Part shown: piece by piece, positions 1 to 5,437 of the stretch
Position numbering within the stretch: the first letter of the stretch is position 1
How the letters are laid out: each line of letters opens with the position of its first letter
Source: Nitrososphaerales archaeon TH5896
Lineage (GTDB): Archaea; Thermoproteota; Nitrososphaeria; Nitrososphaerales; Nitrososphaeraceae
DNA: 6,601 bases
Assembly (NCBI GenBank): GCA_014523625.1
Contig: JAATVP010000188.1
Location: forward strand, 1 to 6,601
Direction: 5' to 3'
Translations under genes and position numbers: made by a program
Notes under the pieces: model-generated
The model's input: the letters and a program-made list of their open reading frames with translations, nothing else
The model's database searches: none
What the model was told of the DNA's origin: nothing

Positions 1-1
1 A

Positions 2-1459
2 CTGACCTTCAACATAGTCGATCTTCCTAAACATGGCCAATTATCATCCGTGTCAGCCGACACCGTGAAGTATACCCCAGACAAGGATTATTCCGGGTCT
101 GATAGCTTCACATATACAGTCAAAGACAATAAAGGTTTGACCAGTGCCAAATCAACTGTTACTATTGATAATAAGGAAGTACTCGAATGTAGAACGCTTG
201 ATCCGGCAGTAGTAACAGCATTAGGAAGTGATGCTAATGTTCCATCAAATGTAATAGATAAGAATCTCAACACGGGGTGGTCTAAGGACGGAACAGGTTC
301 TTGGATTCAATTCGATTTAGGTTCAAAAGCTAAAATTTGTAGCGTCGATATTGCTTGGTATAGAGGGGACGTGAGGCAAAATGTCTTCACAGTATCTGTT
401 TCTGATGACGGATCCATCTTTAAGAACGTAACTGAGAGAGCAAGCAGCGGGACTGCTACCGGGTTGGAGAAATACAGTTTACCTTCAGGTACTGAGGGAA
501 AGTTTGTAAGAATCACAGTAAATGGTAATTCAGAGAATAACTGGGCTAGTATCACAGAGATAGCATTGTTTGGAGTCGAAAGTGGAGCGGAAACTCCATC
601 ATCATCACCGCCTCCAAGCCAACCTCCATCATCATCACCGCCTCCAAGCCAACCTAATCCAGGCGATAGCGGAAGTGACGCGGGAACCAATGACAAATTC
701 GGGATCAAGAAAATCTATTCTACGAAACCTGGAGGCGAAGAATGGTATATGAATATGCAGGATCCGAATAACGATCCGAGATCAAAACCTCCGTCAATGT
801 CTAAAAATAACGATGGTTCATGGAGGGTAACTAGTGATCAGGTCAGATATGGCGTTTACACATCAGCGGGGTACAAACCTGATGAAGTAGAAATTGACCA
901 CGGGGTCATCGCAAGCAGAGGATATATGCAGTCACCAAACGACTGGAAGAATGTGGAAATGACAGGTCAGGTTAAATTCAATTCGGGTGATAGCAGCGAA
1001 AATTGGGCATGGTACGCCCGAGGTGGAAGACATACTGGAAGTGGACATCCAGATGGATGTGAGGGCAGCTCCCTTAAAGGAGACCTGAGGTATACTGACG
1101 GTACAGTGAGATGGGCAAAAGAACAATGGCATGTAAGCTATGTCTTTAACAGCTGGAAGAATTCTCCTGCATCTGCGGATGGTAAGTTTGTAGGATTTAA
1201 GGCGATGATGTATAACACGATAGTCAATGGTGAAACCGTTGTCAAGTTAGAGTTATGGGTTGATCCCAACAATGATAACAACTGGCAAAAAGTATATGAT
1301 TTCATCGATCAAGGTGGCTGGGGTAATGATGGAGGAGAATGTAACGGAGAACCCGATCAAATCATTTCTTGGGGTGGTCCGATCGCTTCGTTCAGATGGG
1401 ATAGTGCAAATAGTGTTGACATAAAGAATTTAAGTGTAAGGGAAATCGTTACTCCATAA
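2..1459 (+). CDS. Partial secreted surface protein: Ig-like repeat, discoidin domain, Ser/Pro linker, Trp/Gly-rich C-terminal domain
   Basis: The reading frame is open from base 2, so the gene is cut by the window's left edge. The GTG at 50 is not the start: the 16 codons before it (LTFNIVDLPKHGQLSS) complete the first half of an Ig/cadherin-like repeat, which continues through YTPDKDYSGSDSFTYTVKDN to about residue 57 (numbered from base 2). Residues about 66-191 look like a discoidin/F5-8 type C carbohydrate-binding domain (NVIDKNLNTGW, WIQFDLG, VDIAWYRGD, FVRITVNGN, WASITEIALFG). A Ser/Pro linker with two SSSPPPSQP units follows (about 197-232). The last roughly 250 residues are rich in Trp, Gly and Asn and hold two close Cys sites (DGCEGS, GECNGEPD) that could form a disulfide. 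They resemble a C-terminal domain I recall from Nitrososphaerales surface proteins, possibly a concanavalin-like jelly roll of polysaccharide-lyase type. That part is recollection, and no catalytic residue is assigned. The protein is probably exported, but its signal peptide lies outside the window. It ends with tandem stops TAA TAG. Confidence 0.88.
   Translation: MTFNIVDLPKHGQLSSVSADTVKYTPDKDYSGSDSFTYTVKDNKGLTSAKSTVTIDNKEVLECRTLDPAVVTALGSDANVPSNVIDKNLNTGWSKDGTGSWIQFDLGSKAKICSVDIAWYRGDVRQNVFTVSVSDDGSIFKNVTERASSGTATGLEKYSLPSGTEGKFVRITVNGNSENNWASITEIALFGVESGAETPSSSPPPSQPPSSSPPPSQPNPGDSGSDAGTNDKFGIKKIYSTKPGGEEWYMNMQDPNNDPRSKPPSMSKNNDGSWRVTSDQVRYGVYTSAGYKPDEVEIDHGVIASRGYMQSPNDWKNVEMTGQVKFNSGDSSENWAWYARGGRHTGSGHPDGCEGSSLKGDLRYTDGTVRWAKEQWHVSYVFNSWKNSPASADGKFVGFKAMMYNTIVNGETVVKLELWVDPNNDNNWQKVYDFIDQGGWGNDGGECNGEPDQIISWGGPIASFRWDSANSVDIKNLSVREIVTP
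594..655 (+). repeat. 30-bp in-frame tandem repeat encoding the Ser/Pro linker
   Basis: Bases 594-623 and 624-653 are identical 30-bp units, and the match runs two bases further (654-655). Each unit encodes ten residues of the type SSSPPPSQP plus one. The perfect identity implies recent duplication or slippage. Since 30 bp keeps the frame, copy number could vary without breaking the protein. The linker separates the discoidin domain from the C-terminal domain and is likely extended and flexible, and it may be glycosylated. Confidence 0.95.
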
Positions 1460-1528
1460 TAGTAACAAGGGTGAGGACTAAAATATCGCAAGATTCAAAA
1501 CGAGTGAAAACGAAGTTAAGGCCGAACG

Positions 1529-1546
1529 TTTATTTTTTAATTATTT
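1529..1546 (+). terminator. Probable T-rich archaeal terminator of the surface protein gene
   Basis: A T-rich tract that includes six consecutive T (1533-1538) lies about 70 bases after the stop of the upstream gene. Archaeal RNA polymerase commonly terminates at such oligo-T stretches without needing a hairpin. The next gene on this side is convergent, so a terminator is expected here. The call rests on composition and position only. Confidence 0.5.
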
Positions 1547-1584
1547 GATCAAACGGTATCTTATTCAATACCAAAAAATCAAAT
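1543..1584. repeat. 42-bp symmetric interrupted inverted repeat between convergent genes
   Basis: Outer arms ATTTGAT (1543-1549) and ATCAAAT (1578-1584) are perfect reverse complements. Inner arms GGTAT (1555-1559) and ATACC (1568-1572) also pair. They are separated by equal 5-nt internal loops (CAAAC opposite AAAAA) and capped by the 8-nt loop CTTATTCA. The six A at 1573-1578 give a T6 tract on the minus strand, 141 nt or more past the stop of the ATP-grasp gene, so the element may help terminate that transcript. It could equally be a protein-binding palindrome or a chance fold in AT-rich DNA. Confidence 0.5.
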
Positions 1585-1718
1585 TTAGAGATCGTTGATT
1601 GAACGGAATTATCACTGATCAAAGATTAGAATTCATTTGTTCTTAGATGTTCACAAAATCCTCAAGAAAGTACATTTTATCTAATAGATAAAGCGAATCA
1701 CTATTGGCGGTAGTTATA

Positions 1719-2762
1719 TCATATCTGAGTGTTTGATTTAGTCACAATGTCTTGTTCAGCGGAGAGCACTCTCTGATCTGCGGCTGCCCGAATCACTATC
1801 TCCTCATAATACCTAATAACAGTAATTTCCTTAATATCAGGCACCTTTACCTTCTTGTGCTCAACCATATCTATTAGCATCATTGGAAAGTTTGCACCCG
1901 CCAGTGTTGTAAAAATTGTTCCGCCACCCATTCTCGGATTAATTTCTACCAACTTCACAATCCCATTCACATCCTCTTTCATTTGGATGCAGCTCGGTCC
2001 CCTTATTCCTATGAAATCCGCTATTTGTTTACATTCTTCCTCAATTTTCCTGTTTCTCAAGATCCTACCCTTCGTGGATATTCCTGCTTTGGTTTGAATT
2101 CTTATTCTAGGGACCGCCATTAATGCTTTTTTCTCTAAATCGGATAGGACATCTATAGTATATTCAGTACCGGGCAGAAATTCCTGAAATATCAGATCTT
2201 TCATCTTGGAAGTGATATACCTTATATCATCACTGTTGTCTAATCGCATAATATCTCTACTACCTTTTCCATATCTCGGTTTTGCCATGATCGGAAAAGT
2301 ACCTATTTCAGTCGGATCTGTTGTAGTAAAGGGAAGGTCGAATTTGCTTTTTAGTCTGTCATATGTTAGCATCTTATCCTTACATGTAACAAGACTATCC
2401 ATGTCGCTGACCACGGGAAATGCTCCTCTCTTAATCAATTGTTCCCTAAATTCACTATATGGATAGATATCAAATCCTGATGTAGGCAATAGTAAATTAA
2501 CTTCATACTTCTCAACTATCTCATTAAGTCTATCTATAAAGGAATGATTATCCGCCTCAGGGATCACTTCGTTAACCTCACACATGAAAAAACCTGGGGA
2601 CAGATAACTTGAATCGGTTGCTACTATCTTCCCCTGAAAACCCCCCATTCTCAGCGATTTTATTGCGTTTATGCCCGCAGGAGCAGCTGCTCCTGGAACT
2701 AAAATCGTGGATACCTTTTTATTCGACAAATGGACAACCAGGGTTGTTTTATTGACATTCAA
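1719..2762 (-). CDS. ATP-grasp carboxylate-amine ligase (CarB/PylC-like)
   Basis: The product, up to 347 aa, has the ATP-grasp layout. A Rossmann-like pre-ATP-grasp domain comes first (STILVPGAAAPAGINAIKSLR, residues 18-38, here split: STILVPGAAAPAG then INAIKSLR). A lysine-containing CKDK follows (127-130), then the ATP-binding lysine and glycine-rich loop MAKPRYGKGSRD (159-170), the hinge QEFLPGTEYTID (193-204), and the Mg2+/ATP-binding motif VEINPRMGGGT (272-282). Such enzymes activate a carboxylate as an acyl-phosphate and join it to an amine. The substrate is not readable. At this length it is a stand-alone ligase, not carbamoyl-phosphate synthase. No ATG precedes the Rossmann motif: the frame opens with TTG at 2762, and a second TTG at 2729 (residue 12) is equally plausible because a TATA-like box at 2769-2777 would start transcription near 2747. 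It is divergent from the PHP gene and is probably co-regulated with it. Its C-terminal VIRYYEEIVI resembles CMRYWNEVYV in the other ATP-grasp protein. Confidence 0.9.
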   Translation of the reverse strand: MNVNKTTLVVHLSNKKVSTILVPGAAAPAGINAIKSLRMGGFQGKIVATDSSYLSPGFFMCEVNEVIPEADNHSFIDRLNEIVEKYEVNLLLPTSGFDIYPYSEFREQLIKRGAFPVVSDMDSLVTCKDKMLTYDRLKSKFDLPFTTTDPTEIGTFPIMAKPRYGKGSRDIMRLDNSDDIRYITSKMKDLIFQEFLPGTEYTIDVLSDLEKKALMAVPRIRIQTKAGISTKGRILRNRKIEEECKQIADFIGIRGPSCIQMKEDVNGIVKLVEINPRMGGGTIFTTLAGANFPMMLIDMVEHKKVKVPDIKEITVIRYYEEIVIRAAADQRVLSAEQDIVTKSNTQI

Positions 2763-2828
2763 TTGTTTCTTATAAAGATTTGGAGCAGTAGAAAGACATT
2801 AATAAAAATTTAGCCATTTTAGTTTGGA
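2763..2828. promoter_or_regulatory. Divergent promoter region between ATP-grasp and PHP genes
   Basis: This 66-bp gap must hold promoters for both directions. CTTATAAAG (2769-2777) reads as a TATA-like box on either strand. AATAAAAATTTA (2801-2812) is centred about 23 bases before the PHP start codon, close to the distance expected for leaderless archaeal transcription. On the minus strand the 2769-2777 box would favour a start inside the annotated ATP-grasp frame, at TTG 2729. No Shine-Dalgarno sequence is visible for either gene. Confidence 0.55.
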
Positions 2829-3458
2829 TTGGTAAATACTAAGGAAGACTTTCACGTACATACAAGTTATAATGACCATTCCTCCCCTAACCTGAATATT
2901 GCTTCAGCTGTTGAGTATGCTGATTCAATTGGGTTGAAAACGCTGGCATTCACTGAACATGTCAGAAGAGAATCGAATTGGGTCAATAGTTATGTGAATG
3001 AAATTGAAAGAAATAATACTAAACGAAATTTGAAATTAATCACAGGATTTGAAGCAAAGATTCTCAGAGACGGTTCGATTGACTGTCTTCCAAAGTACAG
3101 CGCAGATTATTTTGTTATTGCTAGCTTCCATACCATTTATGGTAACAAGGAAATTTGGATGAATGCAATTAAAAGTGCGATTAAGAATCCCGATGTTAAT
3201 GTCATTGGACATTTGGCTCCAGAATCGACTTTTAGTTTGAATAATGAGGAATTAGTCGAAATGTGCCAGCTACTCAAAGAGCATGGAAAAATAGTCGAAT
3301 TAAATGCGAAGTACAATAGACCCCCTCTAGACTGGGTCCTCAAATTCAAGGAATATGGAGTAGAGTTTCATCTAGGTAGCGATGCTCATTCGTTGAACGA
3401 AATCGGTGAATTTAGTAGAATTCTTAAATTAGTTCAATTGGTTGGCGCTAACTCCTAG
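2829..3458 (+). CDS. PHP-superfamily metal-dependent phosphoesterase (histidinol-phosphatase/YcdX-like)
   Basis: The 209-aa protein is a complete single PHP domain. All candidate metal ligands are present in family order: H9 and H11 (FHVHTSY), H17, H44 (TEH), E75 (GFEAK), H101 (ASFH), H128 (IGH), and D185 with H187 (GSDAH). This is the nine-ligand pattern known from the trinuclear site of E. coli YcdX, so the enzyme should be an active phosphomonoesterase. PHP proteins also include histidinol phosphatase HisK and polymerase-associated domains. The short length and lack of his genes nearby make a pathway-specific sugar or small-molecule phosphatase more likely, which is inference. The start is TTG at 2829: the frame is closed by TAG at 2820-2822 and no ATG or GTG lies before H9. 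It is cytoplasmic, with no signal peptide. The BshC-like gene follows 140 bp downstream on the same strand. Confidence 0.92.
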   Translation: MVNTKEDFHVHTSYNDHSSPNLNIASAVEYADSIGLKTLAFTEHVRRESNWVNSYVNEIERNNTKRNLKLITGFEAKILRDGSIDCLPKYSADYFVIASFHTIYGNKEIWMNAIKSAIKNPDVNVIGHLAPESTFSLNNEELVEMCQLLKEHGKIVELNAKYNRPPLDWVLKFKEYGVEFHLGSDAHSLNEIGEFSRILKLVQLVGANS

Positions 3459-3556
3459 ATAAACGTGATTCAATAGGAGAGAAAGTTCTTGTGTTAGACT
3501 TGTGTAGTATGATATCCAATCTTCTTAGATCGGCATACCAAATGTCAAATCATGGA

Positions 3557-3566
3557 AATTTATATA
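3557..3566 (+). promoter_or_regulatory. TATA box (and BRE-like purines) of the BshC-like gene
   Basis: AATTTATATA is preceded by the purine-rich GGAAA (3554-3558), like an archaeal BRE next to a TATA box. Its centre is about 37 bases before the ATG at 3599. Transcription would start near 3588 and leave a leader of about 11 nt with no Shine-Dalgarno motif. This suggests the gene has its own promoter and is not only read through from the PHP gene. Confidence 0.6.
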
Positions 3567-3598
3567 GTGGAGCTTAGTTGATAGTTTGTTAATACGGA

Positions 3599-5284
3599 AT
3601 GTGTGCTAAAGCATCTATAGGTCCAATGACACAGTACATTAGATCCCTGTTTTCTCAATATGAAGGAGTAAACAACCCTATACTATCAGATTATATTTCG
3701 TCCATTCCTGAAAGGTTGTCAGATGCAGTAATAAGAGTAAGAGAGCAATTAACAGTTACTAACACAGAGAATATTCTATCTAATCGCAGAAAGCTGGCAA
3801 AGCATATTGCTGCCTTTCATGGCCAAGCTGGTACTGATTTTCCAGCCGTAGAACTAAGCAGAATGGATATTCAAGATCCGTCAGCCCAGATTCTAGTATC
3901 CATACATCAACCAAATCTCTTTGCTTACGGTGGAGTATTTAAGAAGATAGTTCTTCTCCAAACAATCAAATCGATGTTAGAAAAAGCGAACGGTGTATCC
4001 AATACTAGCACCAGATTCATCAATTTGTTTCTAATAGTTGATCATGATTTTATGGATGACGTATGGATAAGGGTTGCTCAGCTACCAAGCGTGAGACACT
4101 CGGATGGCATTTTGGAATTAAGAATGCCCATTATTGATTCGAACAGATGGAAATTAGTTCGAAATATGGAAGTTCCCCCTATAGCGATCGTTGATCATTG
4201 GAGAAAACAGGTGGCCTCTTGGATAAAAAATGGTTCCCTCACATTGGATCTTGGAAAAAATGAACGACTCAGATTATTTGAGAACTTGGAACAATTTTGG
4301 ATGGAGGTGGACGAATCATACAATAGGGCAAGATCATACGCCGATCTCAATTCTTTCATTTTCTCTAGAATAGTGAATAAGATTTTGGGGTACGACACAC
4401 TATTCGTACGACTATCAGATATTTCAGAAGTTTTCGAAGGTGGGTTTAAGTTTCTGCTCAATAATTTTAGAAAATACTCAGGAATATTGAGCGAGAGTGA
4501 CGTGATGTTTCTTCGTAATGGTATCAATACGGGTGTTAGTCAAAGCACATACCTTAATGCACCAGTGTGGCTGCATTGTAAGTGTGGTAGTAAGGCCTCT
4601 GTTAAAATGAATGAAATTGAAAGTGGTATCTTTGACCTGTCCGGAACCTGCATGTCGTGCAAGAGACCTCTTACTCTAAGGCTCAATGGATCTGACTCCT
4701 GTCGTATACCAAGTAGTGCACTGAATGAATTATCTCCGAGAGCTATACCGATTCTCTTATTACTCTCAAGGGATTTAGGTATTTGCTGCTACGCATCCGG
4801 CACAGGTGGCAGCATGGGCTACACAATGGTCGGACGATTAGCGTTCAAGGAACTTTCTATAAAGATGCCTGTCACTGTTGTATGGGCATCAGATGACTTC
4901 TACTCAGGCGTTGGCCAAAGAGAAGCCCTTCAATCATTAAAGTTCAAAAATTCAGCAGAGGTTACCAAATATGCCGAGCAACTGAGGATTACTCTTTCCA
5001 ACTTCAATGCAAATGTAGCGCCGTTGTTATCTAAAAGAGCAGATTTGGCTAAAGATGGACAGGATATCCAGGAAATCCTAAAAGAATTAGCTGTCTTGAA
5101 GCAAGAACAAAGGAATGCAAGACAGCTACTGAAAATTAGTGACAAAGTATTAAGAGCCGCTACTCTCAAGCCATGCATAATCGACTACGCAGTAAATTTC
5201 GGATTAAAAAATACCGAAAGTATGTGGAGAAATGGCCTAATTGAGAATGATGATCTGGCAAAGCCCATCACGATGCTTAGTTAG
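3599..5284 (+). CDS. BshC-like putative cysteine/amine ligase with zinc-ribbon-like insert
   Basis: The 561-aa product is close to the usual BshC length of about 540 aa. BshC joins cysteine to the amine of glucosaminyl-malate in the last step of bacillithiol synthesis. Family-like segments occur in order: LVSIHQPNLFAYGG (99-112) at the place of the BshC TGQQxGLxxGP motif, DHDF (148-151) matching the conserved EDHDF region, and SPRAIPILLLLSRDLGICCY-ASGTGGSMGY (379-408) at the place of the RPLxQD...AYxGGPxEIxY core. A helical, coiled-coil-prone segment follows (about 478-520). Between the halves sit C327, C329, C351 and C354 (CKC and CMSC), a zinc-ribbon-like insert I do not know from bacterial BshC. 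The first residues of the IHQPN motif also recall WbqC proteins, but the later motifs favour BshC. ATG 3599 is used, with M10 as an alternative start. It is cytoplasmic. Family membership is fairly likely, while the substrate and the use of cysteine are unproven. Confidence 0.72.
   Translation: MCAKASIGPMTQYIRSLFSQYEGVNNPILSDYISSIPERLSDAVIRVREQLTVTNTENILSNRRKLAKHIAAFHGQAGTDFPAVELSRMDIQDPSAQILVSIHQPNLFAYGGVFKKIVLLQTIKSMLEKANGVSNTSTRFINLFLIVDHDFMDDVWIRVAQLPSVRHSDGILELRMPIIDSNRWKLVRNMEVPPIAIVDHWRKQVASWIKNGSLTLDLGKNERLRLFENLEQFWMEVDESYNRARSYADLNSFIFSRIVNKILGYDTLFVRLSDISEVFEGGFKFLLNNFRKYSGILSESDVMFLRNGINTGVSQSTYLNAPVWLHCKCGSKASVKMNEIESGIFDLSGTCMSCKRPLTLRLNGSDSCRIPSSALNELSPRAIPILLLLSRDLGICCYASGTGGSMGYTMVGRLAFKELSIKMPVTVVWASDDFYSGVGQREALQSLKFKNSAEVTKYAEQLRITLSNFNANVAPLLSKRADLAKDGQDIQEILKELAVLKQEQRNARQLLKISDKVLRAATLKPCIIDYAVNFGLKNTESMWRNGLIENDDLAKPITMLS
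4577..4660 (+). other. Four-cysteine zinc-ribbon-like module inside the BshC-like gene
   Basis: These codons cover residues 327-354, with C327 and C329 (CKCG) and C351 and C354 (CMSC) separated by 21 residues. The spacing C-x-C ... C-x2-C fits a treble-clef or zinc-ribbon knuckle pair. It lies between the DHDF region and the GTGGSMGY region, so it is probably an inserted structural module. Zinc binding is inferred from the cysteine pattern. Confidence 0.6.
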
Positions 5285-5423
5285 CTTGTAGTAGGAATAG
5301 GGACCCAATAATTTGATAATGCTATTGGCTGATTGTCTACTGTGCACACCGCTTATGTTAGGTTCGCAAACGATAGTACTAGAAACTCTCCGACCGACTC
5401 ATCAACAGCTTGAGGAAGGCGGT

Positions 5424-5428
5424 AGGAG
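5424..5428 (+). promoter_or_regulatory. Ribosome binding site of the second ATP-grasp gene
   Basis: AGGAG ends 9 nt before the ATG at 5438 and complements the archaeal 16S anti-Shine-Dalgarno end. It is the only clear Shine-Dalgarno site in the window. It supports ATG 5438 as the start and suggests a leadered transcript, possibly a message shared with the BshC-like gene. No strong TATA box is visible in the 153-bp gap. Confidence 0.5.
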
Positions 5429-5437
5429 AAATTTTCA

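Larger units (their letters stand above)
1460..1718. other. Convergent intergenic region, no gene seen
   Basis: This AT-rich spacer of 259 bp lies tail-to-tail between the surface protein gene and the minus-strand ATP-grasp gene. It holds the T-rich tract and the inverted repeat listed separately. It also holds an imperfect 12-bp direct repeat, TTGATCAAACGG (1546-1557) and TTGATTGAACGG (1595-1606), matching at 10 of 12 positions. I see no convincing coding frame or RNA gene. Confidence 0.7.

Noticed and set aside
50..52. GTG as the true start of the first gene
   Set aside because: The frame is open to the window edge, and the codons before it complete an Ig-like repeat, so this is an internal valine.
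307..708. Minus-strand 133-aa frame with Gly/Asp repeats
   Set aside because: It is the antisense of the discoidin domain and the tandem-repeat linker. Its repeats only mirror the 30-bp unit.
570..752. Plus-strand 60-aa frame with His-rich HHHHRLQANL repeats
   Set aside because: It is the linker repeat read in another frame. The main frame has clear domains, and this one has no start signals of its own.
4195..4527. Minus-strand 110-aa frame
   Set aside because: It lies wholly opposite the BshC-like gene and has no recognisable motif or promoter.
3599..5284. WbqC-family protein, based on the IHQPN motif
   Set aside because: The protein is longer than WbqC, and DHDF plus the GTGGSMGY-region core fit BshC better. 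WbqC remains a weaker alternative.
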